Positions 52,482 through 64,000 of a DNA stretch of 64,000 nt are shown piece after piece. Where the stretch lies: NCBI GenBank assembly GCA_017792345.1, contig CP051228.1, positions 3,936,148 through 4,000,147 of the forward strand. Reading direction: 5' to 3'. The stretch comes from Mesoflavibacter sp. Its GTDB lineage: Bacteria; Pseudomonadota; Alphaproteobacteria; UBA8366; Aestuariispiraceae. The translations under genes and the position numbers were made by a program. A model generated the notes under the pieces. That model saw nothing but the letters and a program-made list of their open reading frames with translations. It was not told the origin of the DNA and made no database searches. How positions within the stretch are numbered: position 1 is the stretch's first letter; every line of letters begins with the position of its first letter.

Positions 52482-54563
52482 ATGGCGACGATAACGGTCA
52501 AGATTAACGGCGAAGAGCACGAGGTCGAACAGGGCATGACCGTCCTGCAGGCCTGTGAGAAGGCCGGCGTGGAAGTGCCGCGCTTCTGCTATCACGAACG
52601 GCTGTCAATCGCCGGCAATTGCCGCATGTGCCTGGTCGAAGTGAAGCCCGGCCCGCCGAAGCCGGCGGCATCCTGTGCCCTGCCGGTCGCGCCGAACCAG
52701 GAAATCTTCACCGATACCGAAATGGTCCATAAGGCGCGCAACGGCGTCATGGAATTCCTGCTGATCAACCATCCGCTGGATTGCCCGATCTGCGACCAGG
52801 GCGGCGAATGCGACCTGCAGGACCAAGCCATGGCCTATGGCCGCAGCGGTTCGCGCTATGACGAGAACAAGCGCGCGGTCAAAGACAAGTATATGGGCCC
52901 GCTGATCAATACGATCATGACCCGCTGCATTCACTGCACGCGCTGTGTCCGCTTTGTTGCGGAAGTGGCCGGTGTCGAAGAGATCGGCCTCTTGAACCGC
53001 GGCGAGAATGCCGAGATTTCCAGCCTGGAAAAGGCGGTCGACAGCGAATTGTCGGCCAACGTGATCGACCTGTGCCCGGTCGGCGCGCTGACGTCGAAGC
53101 CTTATGCTTTCGAAGCACGCCCCTGGGAATTGAAGAAGACCGAAAGCATCGATGTGATGGACGCCGTCGGCTCCAACATCCGCATCGATACGCGCGGCAA
53201 TGAAGTGATGCGCGTCCTGCCGCGTCTGAACGAAGACGTGAACGAGGAATGGATTTCCGACAAGTCGCGCTATGCCTGCGACGGCCTGCGCCGTCAGCGG
53301 CTGGACCGGCCCTATGTGCGCGGTGAGGACGGCAAGCTGAAGCCGGCGTCCTGGCCGGATGCCATGACGGCCATCGCCAAGGCCGCTTCCGGCCTTAAAG
53401 GCACTGAAATTGCCGCAATTTCCGGCGATCAGGCCTGTGCCGAAAGCGTCTATTCGCTGAAGAAGCTGATGACCGCGCTGGGATCGCCCAATACCGACTG
53501 TCGTCAGGACGGGGCGAAGCTGGATAGCGGTGTCCGCGCCGGCTATTTGTTCAACACGACCATCGCCGGGATCGAACAGGCCGATGCGCTGTTGATCGTC
53601 GGGGCGAACCTGCGTTGGGAAGCGCCGATCATCAATGCCCGTATCCGCAAGCGGTGGCTGCACGGCAATCTGAAAGTGGCGTCCGTCGGCCCGGCGGTTC
53701 AGACGACCTATGACGTCGACCAGCTCGGCGCCGGTCCGGAAACGCTGAAGGAACTGGCGGACGGCAAGCACGCTTTCGCCGAAGTTCTGAAAAACGCCGA
53801 ACGCCCGATGCTGATCGTCGGTCCGGGCGCCGTGGCGCGCGAAGACGGTGCGGCGGTGCTGGCGGCGGCGAAGAAGATCGCCGATATGTGCGGCCTGATC
53901 AAAGACGACTGGAACGGCTTCAACGTCCTGCACACGGCCGCGGGCCGCGTCGGCGCGCTGGATCTGGGCTTCACCCCGGAAGAGGGTGGGGCGGACGTCG
54001 CCGGGATCGTGGCGGACGCCAAGGGTGGCAAGATCAAGCTGGTCTACCTGCTGGGGGCGGACGAGATGGATCTGACCGCCGTCAAGGAAAGCGGTGCCTT
54101 CGTGGTCTACCAGGGGCATCACGGCGATGCCGGGGCCCATGCGGCGGATGTGATCCTGCCGGGCGCGGCCTATACCGAAAAGAACGGCACCTTCGTGAAT
54201 ACCGAAGGGCGGGTGCAGCTGGCGCGGCGTGCCAATTTCCCGCCGGGCGAGGCCAAGGACGATTGGGCGATCCTGCGCGCCCTGTCGGAAACCCTGGGCA
54301 AGCCGCTGCCGTGGATCGATTTCGACGGGCTGCGTCAGTCCATGCGGGGCGAGTTCCCGCATCTGGCACGGATTGATGATGCGGAAGCCGCGACCTGGGC
54401 CGATTTCGGCGCGGCGGGTCCGATGGACTCCGCGCCCTTCCAGTCGCCGATCGAAAACTTTTATATGACGGACCCGATTTCGCGGGCGTCCGAGACGATG
54501 GCGGAGTGCACGCAGGTCTTCGTGCTGGACCGTCAGGAAAAGGGGACCGGCACCAATGGCTGA
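52482..54563 (+). CDS. nuoG: NADH-quinone oxidoreductase subunit G
   Basis: 693 residues. N-terminal 2Fe-2S ligands in [20 protein letters not shown], then [20 protein letters not shown] and the 4Fe-4S set [18 protein letters not shown], followed by [20 protein letters not shown]. The rest is a molybdopterin-oxidoreductase-like domain without cofactor. The length matches alphaproteobacterial NuoG. Its end overlaps nuoH by 8 bases. Confidence 0.96.
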   Translation: MATITVKINGEEHEVEQGMTVLQACEKAGVEVPRFCYHERLSIAGNCRMCLVEVKPGPPKPAASCALPVAPNQEIFTDTEMVHKARNGVMEFLLINHPLDCPICDQGGECDLQDQAMAYGRSGSRYDENKRAVKDKYMGPLINTIMTRCIHCTRCVRFVAEVAGVEEIGLLNRGENAEISSLEKAVDSELSANVIDLCPVGALTSKPYAFEARPWELKKTESIDVMDAVGSNIRIDTRGNEVMRVLPRLNEDVNEEWISDKSRYACDGLRRQRLDRPYVRGEDGKLKPASWPDAMTAIAKAASGLKGTEIAAISGDQACAESVYSLKKLMTALGSPNTDCRQDGAKLDSGVRAGYLFNTTIAGIEQADALLIVGANLRWEAPIINARIRKRWLHGNLKVASVGPAVQTTYDVDQLGAGPETLKELADGKHAFAEVLKNAERPMLIVGPGAVAREDGAAVLAAAKKIADMCGLIKDDWNGFNVLHTAAGRVGALDLGFTPEEGGADVAGIVADAKGGKIKLVYLLGADEMDLTAVKESGAFVVYQGHHGDAGAHAADVILPGAAYTEKNGTFVNTEGRVQLARRANFPPGEAKDDWAILRALSETLGKPLPWIDFDGLRQSMRGEFPHLARIDDAEAATWADFGAAGPMDSAPFQSPIENFYMTDPISRASETMAECTQVFVLDRQEKGTGTNG

Positions 54564-55602
54564 GCTGTTTGACGGCATTTGGTGGAGCGGCTACGTCTGG
54601 CCGACCATTCTGACGGTCCTGCTGATCGTCGCGATCATGGTGCCGATTCTGATCGCCGTGGCCTATCTGACCCTGGCCGAACGCAAGGTCATCGGCTGGA
54701 TGCAGCTGCGCAAAGGGCCGAACGTCGTCGGGCCGTTCGGGCTGTTGCAGCCTTTGGCGGACGGCCTGAAGCTGATGCTGAAGGAAACGGTCATCCCGTC
54801 GGGCGCGAACCCGGTTCTGTTCCTGATCGCGCCGATGCTGACCTTCATCCTGGCGCTGATCGCCTGGGCGGTCATTCCCTTCGACGAGGGCTGGGTGCTG
54901 GCCGACATCAATGTCGGGGTTCTGTATCTCTTCGCGATTTCGTCGCTGGGTGTCTACGGCATCATCATCGCCGGCTGGGCTTCCAACTCCAAATACGCCT
55001 TCCTGGGCGCGCTGCGTTCCGCCGCACAGATGGTCTCCTACGAGGTTTCCATCGGCTTCGTCATCGTCACGGTCCTGATCTGTGTCGGGTCGCTCAATCT
55101 AAGCGATATCGTCCGGGCCCAGGCGGGCGGCGGGTTCTGGAACTGGTATTTCCTGCCGTTGCTGCCGATGTTCGTCGTCTTCGTGATCTCGGCCCTGGCC
55201 GAAACGAACCGCGCGCCGTTCGACCTGCCGGAAGCGGAGGCGGAGCTGGTGTCCGGCTATAACGTCGAATATTCGGCGATGGCCTTCGCCCTGTTCTTCC
55301 TGGGCGAATACGCGAACATGATCTTGATGAGCGGCATGACCACGGTGCTGTTCCTGGGCGGATGGCTGCCGCCGTTCGACATTGCGCCCTTCACCTGGGT
55401 GCCGGGTCCGATCTGGTTCGCGCTGAAGATCGCCTTCGTGCTGTTCATCTTCCTGTGGGTGCGCGCGACTTTCCCGCGCTACCGCTATGACCAGCTGATG
55501 CGCCTGGGCTGGAAGGTCTTCCTGCCGCTGTCGCTGTTCTGGGTGATCGCGACGGCCGGCTTCCTGGTTGCCTTCGACCTGCTGCCCAACGCGGCCAATT
55601 GA
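54556..55602 (+). CDS. nuoH: NADH-quinone oxidoreductase subunit H
   Basis: 348 residues, eight membrane helices. [20 protein letters not shown] and [20 protein letters not shown] are the invariant loops that form the quinone entrance. The start at 54556 overlaps the nuoG end by 8 bases. Confidence 0.96.
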   Translation: MAELFDGIWWSGYVWPTILTVLLIVAIMVPILIAVAYLTLAERKVIGWMQLRKGPNVVGPFGLLQPLADGLKLMLKETVIPSGANPVLFLIAPMLTFILALIAWAVIPFDEGWVLADINVGVLYLFAISSLGVYGIIIAGWASNSKYAFLGALRSAAQMVSYEVSIGFVIVTVLICVGSLNLSDIVRAQAGGGFWNWYFLPLLPMFVVFVISALAETNRAPFDLPEAEAELVSGYNVEYSAMAFALFFLGEYANMILMSGMTTVLFLGGWLPPFDIAPFTWVPGPIWFALKIAFVLFIFLWVRATFPRYRYDQLMRLGWKVFLPLSLFWVIATAGFLVAFDLLPNAAN

Positions 55603-55621
55603 GACAGAGGAGAGCTTCACC

Positions 55622-56110
55622 ATGACTAGCCTCGACCGGACCGCGAAATCCTTCCTGCTGAGCGAATTGCTCAGCGGCATGGCCTTGACCTTCAAGACCA
55701 TGTTCAAGCCGAAGCACACGATCAACTATCCCTATGAGAAGGGACCGTTGAGCCCGCGCTTCCGCGGTGAACATGCGCTGCGCCGCTATCCCAATGGGGA
55801 AGAGCGCTGCATCGCCTGCAAGCTGTGCGAGGCTGTGTGCCCGGCCCAGGCCATCACCATCGAGGCCGAGCCGCGCGCCGACGGATCCCGCCGGACCACG
55901 CGCTACGACATCGATATGACGAAATGCATCTACTGCGGCTACTGCCAGGAGGCCTGCCCGGTCGATGCCATCGTCGAGGGGCCGAATTTCGAATTCGCCA
56001 CCGAAACCCGCGAAGAGCTGTTCTACAACAAGGACAAGCTGCTCGCGAACGGTGAGCGTTGGGAGGCGGAAATCGCCTCCAACCTTGAATTGGACGCGCC
56101 CTACCGGTAA
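55622..56110 (+). CDS. nuoI: NADH-quinone oxidoreductase subunit I
   Basis: 162 residues from the ATG at 55622. Two 4Fe-4S motifs: [20 protein letters not shown] and [20 protein letters not shown]. It bridges the peripheral arm and the N2 centre. An upstream frame extension has no family support. Confidence 0.96.
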   Translation: MTSLDRTAKSFLLSELLSGMALTFKTMFKPKHTINYPYEKGPLSPRFRGEHALRRYPNGEERCIACKLCEAVCPAQAITIEAEPRADGSRRTTRYDIDMTKCIYCGYCQEACPVDAIVEGPNFEFATETREELFYNKDKLLANGERWEAEIASNLELDAPYR

Positions 56111-56139
56111 GGCCGGGCGACACTACGAGGGGGGAACCG

Positions 56140-56748
56140 ATGGCATTCGCCGGGTTCATGTTCTACATCTTCGCCGCGATCACCGTGGCGTGTGGGGTGA
56201 TGGTCATCACCTCGCGCAATCCGGTGCATTCGGTGCTCTATCTGATCCTCGCCTTTTTCAACGCCGCGGGGCTCTTTGTCCTGATCGGGGCGGAGTTCCT
56301 GGCGATGATCCTCGTCGTGGTCTATGTCGGCGCGGTCGCGGTCCTGTTCCTGTTCGTGGTGATGATGCTGGACGTAAACTTCGTCGCACTGCGCAAGGGT
56401 GTGAAGAAATACGTCTATATCGGCGCCACGCTGGGCGGTGTCCTGTTCGTCGAACTGGCATTGGCGGCCACGTCCTGGACGTTGGGGCCCGATGTCGCGA
56501 CGCTGACGCTGGGCCCGGTCGCGGGCGAAGTCCACAACACGCGCGCCATCGGCCAGGTGATCTATACCGACTACATCTATCTGTTCCAGGGCGCGGGCAT
56601 GATCCTGCTGGTCGCCATGCTGGGCGCAATCGTCCTGACGCTGCGCAGCCGCCCGGGCGTTAAGAAACAGGTCATCGCCGACCAGGTGAACCGGTCGTCC
56701 AAGGACGAGGTCACCGTGGTCAAGGTGCCGACCGGCAGCGGCGTGTAA
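56140..56748 (+). CDS. nuoJ: NADH-quinone oxidoreductase subunit J
   Basis: 202 residues, five membrane helices. [20 protein letters not shown] and [20 protein letters not shown] are characteristic; the latter contains the pi-bulge helix TM3 of ND6. A polar C-terminal tail follows the last helix. Membrane arm of complex I. Confidence 0.95.
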   Translation: MAFAGFMFYIFAAITVACGVMVITSRNPVHSVLYLILAFFNAAGLFVLIGAEFLAMILVVVYVGAVAVLFLFVVMMLDVNFVALRKGVKKYVYIGATLGGVLFVELALAATSWTLGPDVATLTLGPVAGEVHNTRAIGQVIYTDYIYLFQGAGMILLVAMLGAIVLTLRSRPGVKKQVIADQVNRSSKDEVTVVKVPTGSGV

Positions 56749-56764
56749 GGGAAGGGCGAGGGAT

Positions 56765-57073
56765 ATGATTATCGGTCTCGAACATTACCTGACGGTTGCG
56801 GCGATCCTGTTCACGCTGGGCCTGTTCGGCATCTTCCTGAACCGCCGCAATGTCATCGTCATTCTGATGTCGGTGGAACTGATGCTGCTGGCGGTGAACA
56901 TCAATCTGGTGGCCTTCTCGGCCTATCTGCAGGATCTGACGGGCCAGATCTTCGCCATGTTCGTCCTGACCGTGGCGGCGGCCGAAGCCGCGATCGGTCT
57001 GGCCATCCTCGTCGTGTTCTATCGCAACCGCGCCTCCATCGCGGTCGACGACGTCAGCAATATGAAGGGCTAG
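56765..57073 (+). CDS. nuoK: NADH-quinone oxidoreductase subunit K
   Basis: 102 residues, three membrane helices. [20 protein letters not shown] carries the conserved Glu (MSVELML) used in proton transfer, and [20 protein letters not shown] the second conserved Glu. Confidence 0.95.
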   Translation: MIIGLEHYLTVAAILFTLGLFGIFLNRRNVIVILMSVELMLLAVNINLVAFSAYLQDLTGQIFAMFVLTVAAAEAAIGLAILVVFYRNRASIAVDDVSNMKG

Positions 57074-57083
57074 AGACAGAGCC

Positions 57084-59081
57084 ATGGAAGCACTGATCGT
57101 ATTCCTTCCGCTGATCGGGGCGCTGATCGCCGGATTCGGCGGCCGCGCCATCGGCGGGCATAAAGGCGACGTCTTCGCGCAGTGGGTTTCGTCCGGCCTG
57201 CTGGTCGTGGCCGCGATCCTGTCCTGGATCACCTTCATTCAGGTTGGTGGCCTGTTCAATGGCGGTAACGCCATGGAAGGCTACAAGATCGAGCTGCTGC
57301 GCTGGGTCGTCGTCGGCGATTTCGCTTTCGACTGGTCGCTGCGCATCGACACGCTGACCGCCGTGATGCTGGTCGTCGTCACCACGGTGTCGTCGTTGGT
57401 GCATATCTATTCCATCGGCTACATGCACCACGACCCCAGCATTCCGCGGTTCCAGGCCTATCTCAGCCTGTTCACCTTCATGATGCTGATGCTGGTGACG
57501 GCCGATAACCTGGTTCAGATGTTCTTCGGCTGGGAAGGCGTCGGCCTGGCGTCCTATCTGCTGATCGGGTTCTGGTACAAGAAGCCGTCCGCGAACGCGG
57601 CGGCGATCAAGGCCTTCGTCGTAAACCGCGTCGGCGATTTCGGCTTTGCGCTCGGTATCTTCGGCACCTTCGTGATGACCGGCGCTTTGGCCTTCGACCA
57701 GATCTTCGCCGAAATCCCGATGATCATCGACGGGACCTCCAGCTTCACCGGGGTTGAGCTGTTCGGCATGACGCTCGACGCTCAGGCCTCCATCACCGCG
57801 ATCTGTCTGCTGCTGTTCATGGGCGCGATGGGCAAGTCGGCTCAGCTGGGTCTGCACACCTGGCTGCCGGACGCGATGGAAGGGCCGACACCGGTTTCCG
57901 CGCTGATCCACGCTGCCACCATGGTGACCGCCGGCGTGTTCATGGTCTGCCGCCTGTCGCCGATGTTCGAATTTTCCGAAACGGCGCTGATGGTCGTGAC
58001 CTTCGTGGGGGCCTGCACCGCCTTCTTCGCGGCGACGGTCGGCCTGACGCAGAACGATATCAAGCGGGTGATCGCCTATTCGACCTGCTCGCAGCTCGGC
58101 TACATGTTCTTCGCGGCGGGGGTTTCGGCCTATCCGGCGGCGATGTTCCACCTGTTCACGCACGCCTTCTTCAAGGCGCTGTTGTTCCTCGGTGCCGGCG
58201 CGGTGATCCACGCCGTTTCGGACGAGCAGGACATGCGCAAGATGGGCGGCCTGGCAAAACCGATCTGGAAGACCTGCGTCTTGATGTGGATCGGCTCCCT
58301 GGCGCTCGGTGGGATCGGTATCCCGGGCACCTATATCGGCTTCGCCGGCTTCTTCTCGAAGGATATCATCCTGGAATCCGCCTATGGCGCGCATACCGGG
58401 ATCGGCATGTTCGCCTTCTGGCTGGGGGTCGCTGCGGCCATCATGACCGCCTTCTATTCCTGGCGCCTGTTGTGGATGACCTTCCATACGCCGCCGCGCG
58501 CGGATGAGCGGGTCATGGCCCATGTCCATGAATCGCCCAATGTCATGCTGGTGCCGCTCTATATCCTGGCCTTCGGTGCGATTTTCGCTGGCGCGGCCTT
58601 CTACCCGTTCTTCACCGGCCATAACTGGCAGGCGTTCTGGGGCGACTCGATCCTCATCCTGGAACAGCATGCGGCGTTGGAAAACGCCCATCATGTCCCG
58701 CTTTGGGTCAAGTGGATCCCACTGGTCGTCGGCATCATCGGCATCCTGGGGGCGATCCATGTCTATCGCCGGGGGCTGGAGAAGGGCCGCGCGATCGGTC
58801 AGTTCTGGGGTCCGTTCTACCAGTTCTCGTTCAACAAATGGTATTTCGACGAACTCTACGACTTCCTGTTCGTCCGCCCGTCCTTCGCCATCGGCCGCTT
58901 GTTCTGGAAGCGCGGCGACGGGACGGTCATCGACGGTCTGGGACCGGATGGGGTCGCGAAATCCACTAATCTGGCGGCGGGGCGCGTCAGCCTGCTGCAG
59001 AGCGGATATCTTTATCACTATGCGTTTGCCATGCTGATCGGCGTCGTCGTCCTGATCAGCTTCTACCTCCTGGCAGGCTAA
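57084..59081 (+). CDS. nuoL: NADH-quinone oxidoreductase subunit L
   Basis: 665 residues, antiporter-like with about 16 helices. Key pieces: [39 protein letters not shown] (Lys and Asp/His proton residues) and the long C-terminal lateral helix with [16 protein letters not shown] at its end. It is the distal proton pump. Confidence 0.95.
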   Translation: MEALIVFLPLIGALIAGFGGRAIGGHKGDVFAQWVSSGLLVVAAILSWITFIQVGGLFNGGNAMEGYKIELLRWVVVGDFAFDWSLRIDTLTAVMLVVVTTVSSLVHIYSIGYMHHDPSIPRFQAYLSLFTFMMLMLVTADNLVQMFFGWEGVGLASYLLIGFWYKKPSANAAAIKAFVVNRVGDFGFALGIFGTFVMTGALAFDQIFAEIPMIIDGTSSFTGVELFGMTLDAQASITAICLLLFMGAMGKSAQLGLHTWLPDAMEGPTPVSALIHAATMVTAGVFMVCRLSPMFEFSETALMVVTFVGACTAFFAATVGLTQNDIKRVIAYSTCSQLGYMFFAAGVSAYPAAMFHLFTHAFFKALLFLGAGAVIHAVSDEQDMRKMGGLAKPIWKTCVLMWIGSLALGGIGIPGTYIGFAGFFSKDIILESAYGAHTGIGMFAFWLGVAAAIMTAFYSWRLLWMTFHTPPRADERVMAHVHESPNVMLVPLYILAFGAIFAGAAFYPFFTGHNWQAFWGDSILILEQHAALENAHHVPLWVKWIPLVVGIIGILGAIHVYRRGLEKGRAIGQFWGPFYQFSFNKWYFDELYDFLFVRPSFAIGRLFWKRGDGTVIDGLGPDGVAKSTNLAAGRVSLLQSGYLYHYAFAMLIGVVVLISFYLLAG

Positions 59082-59100
59082 GAAGGGACCCGTAGGGACG

Positions 59101-60636
59101 ATGTCGCAAACCACTATGCCTCTTCTAAGCCTGACGACCTTCTTGCCGCTGGTCGGGGCCCTGTTCCTGATGGTCTCGCGTGGCCAGTCGGAAGCCGAAA
59201 CCGCGCGGAACGCCCGGTATGTCGCGCTGTTCACCTCGCTGTTCGTGTTCCTGCTGTCGCTGCTGATCCTGGCGAATTTCGATGGGTCTTCGGCCGAATT
59301 CCAGTTGGTCGAGTATCAGCCCTGGCTGGAAAGCGTCGGCATCAGCTACAAAATGGGCGTCGACGGGATTTCCGTATGGTTCGTCCTGTTGTCGACCCTG
59401 CTGACCCCAATCTGCATCCTGGCGAGCTGGAACGCGATCCAGACCCGTGTGCGCGAATACATGATCGCCTTCCTGGTTCTGGAAACCATGATGGTCGGCA
59501 TGTTCTGCGCACTGGACATGCTGCTGTTCTACATCTTCTTCGAAGGCGTGTTGCTGCCGATGTTCCTGATCATCGGGGTCTGGGGCGGCGCGCGGCGGAT
59601 CTACGCGGCGTTCAAATTCTTCCTCTACACGCTGCTCGGCTCGATCCTGATGCTGGTCGCGCTGATCGCGATGTACTATTTCGCCGGCGGCACGACCGAT
59701 ATCCCGACCCTCATGGCGACGAACTTCCCCGAAGATATGCAGAAGCTGATCTGGCTCGCCTTCTTCGCCAGCTTCGCGGTCAAGGTGCCGATGTGGCCGG
59801 TCCATACCTGGCTGCCGGATGCCCACGTGGAAGCGCCGACGGCGGGTTCGGTGATCCTGGCCGGCGTGCTGTTGAAGATGGGCGGCTACGGGTTCCTGCG
59901 TTTCTCGATCCCGATGATGCCGCTGGCATCGGCCGATTTCGCCTGGATCGTTTTCGCGCTGTCCTGTGTCGCGGTGGTTTACACCTCGCTGGTGGCCTTG
60001 GTTCAGGAAGACATGAAGAAGCTGATCGCCTATTCCTCGATTGCCCATATGGGCTTCGTGACGGCGGCGATCTTCTCGGTCAATGAGACCGCCATTGCCG
60101 GGTCGATCATCCAGATGCTCAGCCACGGGCTGGTGTCGGGCGCGTTGTTCCTGTGCGTCGGCGTCGTCTATGACCGCCTGCACACCCGCGAGATTGCACG
60201 TTATGGCGGCCTGGCCAGCAATATGCCGCGTTATGCCCTGGTCTTCATGCTGTTCACTATGGCCTCGGTCGGTCTGCCGGGCACCAGCGGCTTCGTCGGC
60301 GAATTCCTGATCCTCTACGGGGCGTTCGAGCACAATACCTGGGTCGCGGCCTTCCTGGCGACGGGCATGATCCTGGGGGCGGCTTACATGCTCTACCTCT
60401 ATCGCCGGGTCATCTTCGGGGAACTGACGAAGGGCGACGTGAAGGCGATGATGGATATGAGCCCGCGTGAGATCGCGATCTTTGCGCCGCTGATCATCCT
60501 GACGATCTGGATGGGCGTCTATCCGTCGACCTTCATCGACCCGATCGAGGCGTCCGTCATCAACCTGGTTCAGAATTACGATGCGGCGATTGCCGCGGCG
60601 CGCGACAGCGCATCCGCGCTGGCCGGCAATCAATAA
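59101..60636 (+). CDS. nuoM: NADH-quinone oxidoreductase subunit M
   Basis: 511 residues, about 14 helices. [20 protein letters not shown] holds the conserved Glu; [20 protein letters not shown] the conserved Lys/His region; [20 protein letters not shown] follows. Antiporter-like proton pump. Confidence 0.95.
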   Translation: MSQTTMPLLSLTTFLPLVGALFLMVSRGQSEAETARNARYVALFTSLFVFLLSLLILANFDGSSAEFQLVEYQPWLESVGISYKMGVDGISVWFVLLSTLLTPICILASWNAIQTRVREYMIAFLVLETMMVGMFCALDMLLFYIFFEGVLLPMFLIIGVWGGARRIYAAFKFFLYTLLGSILMLVALIAMYYFAGGTTDIPTLMATNFPEDMQKLIWLAFFASFAVKVPMWPVHTWLPDAHVEAPTAGSVILAGVLLKMGGYGFLRFSIPMMPLASADFAWIVFALSCVAVVYTSLVALVQEDMKKLIAYSSIAHMGFVTAAIFSVNETAIAGSIIQMLSHGLVSGALFLCVGVVYDRLHTREIARYGGLASNMPRYALVFMLFTMASVGLPGTSGFVGEFLILYGAFEHNTWVAAFLATGMILGAAYMLYLYRRVIFGELTKGDVKAMMDMSPREIAIFAPLIILTIWMGVYPSTFIDPIEASVINLVQNYDAAIAAARDSASALAGNQ

Positions 60637-60657
60637 GGAAGAGAGGGGCCGACCCCT

Positions 60658-62109
60658 ATGATGTTCGAATCCTCCATGCTCGCCCCCGCGCTGCCTGAAA
60701 TCGCATTGGCCTGCGCGATCATGGCCCTGATGATGGTCGGCGTGTTCTCGCCCGCCAAGGCGGCGCTCGGCCGGGTGTCTTTCCTGTCCGTGATCGCCCT
60801 GGTCGGCACCGGCATCTTGATCGCCGTTGTCGGCGGCGATTATCGCCTGGCGCTCGGCGATCTGTTCGTCGTCGACAGCTTCGCCTTCTTCATGAAGCTT
60901 CTGGTCATCATCGCGGCGCTGCTGGCCCTGGTGATGAGCGACGGTTATATCCGTCGCGAGGGGATGAGCCGCTTCGAATACCCGGTTCTGCTCTGCTTCG
61001 CGACACTGGGCATGTTGCTGATGATCTCGGCCAACGACCTGATGTCGCTCTATATCGGCCTGGAACTGCAAAGCCTGTCGCTCTATGTCGTCGCCGCCTT
61101 CCAGCGCGACCAGTTGCGCTCGACCGAGGCCGGGCTGAAATACTTCGTGCTGGGGGCGCTCAGCTCCGGGCTGCTGCTCTATGGCTGCTCGCTGATCTAC
61201 GGCTTCGCCGGGACCACCAGCTTCGACGGTCTGGCCACGCAGCTTGCCGCCGTCGACCAGGCACCGACCGGCCTGATTGTCGGCCTCGTCTTCCTGTCCG
61301 CCGGTCTGGCGTTCAAGATCTCTGCCGTGCCGTTCCATATGTGGACGCCGGACGTCTATGAAGGCGCGCCGACGCCGGTCACCGCCTTCTTCGCGGTGGC
61401 GCCCAAGATCGCGGCGATGGCCCTGATCCTGCGCGTGATGCTTGGCCCGTTCGGGGAGCTGATCGACGAATGGCGTCAGATCATCTGGCTGATTTCCGTC
61501 GCTTCGATGATCCTCGGCGCGCTCGCCGCCATCGCCCAGACCAATATCAAGCGCCTGATGGCCTATTCCTCCATCGGCCATGTCGGCTATGCCCTGATGG
61601 GCCTGGCCGCCGGGACCGAGGCCGGGGCAGGCGGCGTGATGCTGTATATGGCGATCTATCTCGTCATGAATGTCGGCACCTTCGCCTGCATCCTGTCGAT
61701 GAAAGTCAAGGACCGCATGGTCGAGAATATTTCCGACCTCGCGGGCCTGTCCAAGACACGGCCGGGCATGGCGCTCGCGCTGATGCTCTTCATGTTCTCG
61801 ATGGCGGGTATCCCGCCGCTGGCCGGGTTCTTCGGCAAGTTCTTCGTCTTCGCGGCGGCGATCGAAGCCGGCCTGATCTATCTGGCCGTTATCGGCGCCC
61901 TGGCGAGCGTGGTCAGCGCCTTCTATTACCTGCGCATCATCAAGGTGATGTATTTCGATGAGGGTGAAGAGGTTCTGGACCCGGTCGAGGGCCGGTCGAT
62001 GAAGGCGATCATGCTGGTTACCTCCATCGCCATTCTGGTCTTCATCCTGGCGCCGCAGACCATCGCCGACTATACGGCGCATGCCGCCACGGCCCTGTTC
62101 TCGGGGTGA
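60658..62109 (+). CDS. nuoN: NADH-quinone oxidoreductase subunit N
   Basis: 483 residues, about 14 helices. [20 protein letters not shown] contains the conserved Glu, [20 protein letters not shown] the conserved Lys/His loop, and [20 protein letters not shown] the later motif. It is the last complex I gene, overlapping birA by four bases (GTGA). Confidence 0.95.
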   Translation: MMFESSMLAPALPEIALACAIMALMMVGVFSPAKAALGRVSFLSVIALVGTGILIAVVGGDYRLALGDLFVVDSFAFFMKLLVIIAALLALVMSDGYIRREGMSRFEYPVLLCFATLGMLLMISANDLMSLYIGLELQSLSLYVVAAFQRDQLRSTEAGLKYFVLGALSSGLLLYGCSLIYGFAGTTSFDGLATQLAAVDQAPTGLIVGLVFLSAGLAFKISAVPFHMWTPDVYEGAPTPVTAFFAVAPKIAAMALILRVMLGPFGELIDEWRQIIWLISVASMILGALAAIAQTNIKRLMAYSSIGHVGYALMGLAAGTEAGAGGVMLYMAIYLVMNVGTFACILSMKVKDRMVENISDLAGLSKTRPGMALALMLFMFSMAGIPPLAGFFGKFFVFAAAIEAGLIYLAVIGALASVVSAFYYLRIIKVMYFDEGEEVLDPVEGRSMKAIMLVTSIAILVFILAPQTIADYTAHAATALFSG

Positions 62110-62831
62110 TATCGAAACTGCCTGCCGGCTGGACGGAACATCGTTTCGACAGCCTGGGATCGACGATGGACGCCGCCCGCGACATGGCGGAATCCGGGGG
62201 GGGCGACCGCATCCTGGTCCGGGCGGATATGCAAAGCGGCGGCCGGGGACGATACGGCCGCCCCTGGACGTCCGAAGCGGGCAATCTCTATCTGACCGTC
62301 ATCCTGCGGGAAAGCCGGCCGCTCAGCGATTGCGCGCAGTTGAGCTTTGTTGCATCGCTGGCCCTGGCGGACGCCATCCCGCTCGACACGGTCCGCCTTA
62401 AATGGCCGAATGACGTGCTGATCCACGGCTGCAAGACGGCGGGGATCCTGCTTGAAGCGGGGGGCGAGGCTGCACGTCCCTGGATTCTGATCGGGATCGG
62501 GGTCAACGTTGCCCACCACCCGGTTGATATGCCCTATGCGGCGACGTCGCTGGCGGCGGAAGGCCTCGCTACCGACCTGGATGCACTATGCCGCGAAATC
62601 GCCCTGGGAATCGACCATTGGCGTGGGATTTGGCATAAGCAGGGCGCAACGGCGCTGCACCGCGCCTGGCTGGACCGCGCCAAGGGCGTGGGGGAGCCCA
62701 TCCGCGTGCGACTGCGCGAACGGCAATTGGACGGTGTCTTCGAGGCCCTGGATGGGGAAGGAAGATTGATCGTGCGAACCGACGACGGAAAACGTCATGC
62801 CATCGCGGCAGGCGACGTCTTCTTCGACTGA
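62106..62831 (+). CDS. birA: Biotin--[acetyl-CoA-carboxylase] ligase
   Basis: 241 residues from a GTG at 62106. The biotinyl-AMP site [40 protein letters not shown] and [12 protein letters not shown] are the catalytic motifs. The N-terminal DNA-binding domain of E. coli BirA is absent, so it is a ligase only, not a repressor. It is cotranscribed with nuo. Confidence 0.94.
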   Translation: MISKLPAGWTEHRFDSLGSTMDAARDMAESGGGDRILVRADMQSGGRGRYGRPWTSEAGNLYLTVILRESRPLSDCAQLSFVASLALADAIPLDTVRLKWPNDVLIHGCKTAGILLEAGGEAARPWILIGIGVNVAHHPVDMPYAATSLAAEGLATDLDALCREIALGIDHWRGIWHKQGATALHRAWLDRAKGVGEPIRVRLRERQLDGVFEALDGEGRLIVRTDDGKRHAIAAGDVFFD

Positions 62832-62843
62832 AGGAACGGAACC

Positions 62844-63620
62844 ATGTTGCTTGCCATCGATTCAGGAAACACGAATGTCGTGTTCGGTGTGTTCGACGGG
62901 GTGGATTTCGTTAAGGCCTTTCGCTGTGCCAATGATCCGAAGCGCACGGCGGACGAATATATCGTCTGGCTCAGCGAGCTGATGAAGCTGAACGGCCTGG
63001 ACTACAACGACATTACCGGAACCGTGATCGGCAGCGTGGTGCCGGAAACGGAATTCAACTTGATCAGCCTGTGCCGGCGCTATTTCGACGGCGAACCCGT
63101 GGTGATCGGGGACGATGGGGTCGAACTTGGCATCGAGGTGCTGATCGACCGGCCGGAGCAGGCCGGCGCCGACCGTCTGGTCAATGCGCGTGAGGCCCAT
63201 GTCACCTATGGCGGCCCGCTGATCTGTATCGATTTCGGAACGGCGACGACCTTCGATGTCGTCGACGGGGACGGAAACTATCGCGGGGGCGTGATTGCGC
63301 CCGGGATCAATCTATCTTTGGAGGCGCTGTATATGGCGTCGGCCAAGCTTCCGCTTGTGGAAATTGCGCCGTCCAAGACGGTGATCGGAAAGACCACCCA
63401 GCATGCCATGCAATCCGGCATATTCTGGGGCTATGTCAGTATGATCGAAGGCATGGTCGAACGCATTCGATTGGAATATGGAGAAGATATGAAAGTTGTC
63501 GCCACCGGCGGTCTCGCGGACCTTTTCGCGGAGAAGACGTCGGTCATTCAGCACACCGACCGCGCCCTGACAGTGCGCGGCCTGATTGGCATCTACCGTA
63601 AGAACCGGGGCAATCGATGA
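62844..63620 (+). CDS. coaX: Type III pantothenate kinase
   Basis: 258 residues. ASKHA fold motifs: LLAIDSGNTNVVFGVFDG (phosphate loop), DRLVNAREAHVTYGGP and IDFGTATTFDVVDGDGNYRG. It phosphorylates pantothenate in CoA synthesis and needs a monovalent cation. The stop overlaps the start of ribonuclease J by four bases (ATGA). Confidence 0.95.
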   Translation: MLLAIDSGNTNVVFGVFDGVDFVKAFRCANDPKRTADEYIVWLSELMKLNGLDYNDITGTVIGSVVPETEFNLISLCRRYFDGEPVVIGDDGVELGIEVLIDRPEQAGADRLVNAREAHVTYGGPLICIDFGTATTFDVVDGDGNYRGGVIAPGINLSLEALYMASAKLPLVEIAPSKTVIGKTTQHAMQSGIFWGYVSMIEGMVERIRLEYGEDMKVVATGGLADLFAEKTSVIQHTDRALTVRGLIGIYRKNRGNR

Positions 63621-64000
63621 TCGGTTTTCGCGAAACCGATACGCCTGGAGCCGAGGAATTTCTGTTTCTGCCGCTTGGCGGGACCGGCGAGATTGGGATG
63701 AACCTCAATCTCTACGGTCACGATGAGAAATGGCTGATGGTCGATTGCGGGATCACCTTTGGTGATGAGCGGACACCGGGCATCGACGTGATCATGCCCG
63801 ATCCTGCCTTTATCGAAGAGCGGATCGAGGATTTGTGCGGGCTGGTGCTGACCCATGCACATGAGGACCATCTGGGCGCGGTGCAGTATCTGTGGCAGCG
63901 GTTCAAATGCCCGGTCTATGCGACGCCTTTCACGGCCGCCGTTCTGCGCCGCAAGCTGGTCGAGGCGAGTTTCGGCAATGATGTCGAAATCATTGAAGTG
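63617..64000 (+). CDS. rnj: Ribonuclease J, N-terminal part
   Basis: 128 codons are seen before the window ends. After EEFLFLPLGGTGEIGMNLNL comes the metallo-beta-lactamase signature LVLTHAHEDHLGAVQYL, whose HxHxDH set binds two zinc ions. The beta-CASP domain must lie beyond the edge. RNase J is a 5'-to-3' exonuclease and endonuclease in RNA turnover. It is the last gene of the nuo-birA-coaX-rnj run. Confidence 0.93.
   Translation, partial: MIGFRETDTPGAEEFLFLPLGGTGEIGMNLNLYGHDEKWLMVDCGITFGDERTPGIDVIMPDPAFIEERIEDLCGLVLTHAHEDHLGAVQYLWQRFKCPVYATPFTAAVLRRKLVEASFGNDVEIIEV

Noticed and set aside
57054-62082. Long minus-strand frames over nuoL, nuoM and nuoN (726 and 985 residues)
   Set aside because: Antisense shadows, rich in Arg, Asp, Gln and His, with no domain signature.
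1-64000. CRISPR array or prophage
   Set aside because: No regularly spaced short repeats and no phage structural or lysis genes were seen.

Overview
The window reads as a chromosomal segment of a GC-rich, motile, Gram-negative alphaproteobacterium of the Rhodospirillales type. The grounds are a 14-gene nuoA-N operon running directly into birA, coaX and ribonuclease J; the order tig-clpP-clpX-lon-hup; a fused MnmC; a CheZ of alphaproteobacterial form; a methyl-accepting chemotaxis protein; and an outer-membrane porin. No phage, plasmid or CRISPR functions are visible. Almost everything is housekeeping except the left 4.6 kb.

Left edge (1-4800): accessory and decaying. Two overlapping minus-strand genes encode a nuclease-fold protein with a zinc motif and a DinG-like Fe-S helicase cut by the window edge. 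Together they look like part of a pPIWI-RE-type (prokaryotic Argonaute/PIWI) conflict locus whose PIWI gene would lie beyond the edge. Next to them are a broken IS3-family element and remnants of a TrpD2/YbiB gene and of cysG, which is the scar of a lost siroheme or nitrogen-assimilation neighbourhood. A bidirectional terminator closes the region.

4800-20200: azoreductase and LysR regulator; an ArsR-SRPBCC-DUF899 unit with an apparently leaderless ArsR start under an operator; a minus-strand iron gene set (porin, imelysin, di-heme oxidoreductase, second imelysin, DUF1513) with two Fur-box-like sites; then HD hydrolase, hydroxypyruvate isomerase-like, NlpC/P60, CheZ, a lone Lrp-type RAM domain, a DEAD-box RNA helicase and an isochorismatase-like hydrolase.

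20200-38200: lipoprotein, parE, acyl-CoA thioesterase, a small secreted protein, GFA-type zinc protein, uvrA, a chemoreceptor, a PLP aminotransferase, a class III nucleotide cyclase, tRNA-His, a PhyH-like oxygenase, mnmC, another lipoprotein, nnr and a small conserved-looking protein.

38300-64000: tRNA-Leu, then the protein-quality-control block tig-clpP-clpX-lon-hup (trigger factor, two ATP-dependent proteases, HU), with hairpins and a heat-shock-like promoter in its spacers; tRNA-Val and tRNA-Asp with a DUF2975/XRE pair lying between them; and the respiratory complex I operon, all 14 subunits in standard order. That operon is interrupted between nuoF and nuoG by two AT-richer, mutually similar small membrane-protein genes. 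birA, coaX and rnj follow with overlapping stops and starts, so they are probably cotranscribed with nuo.
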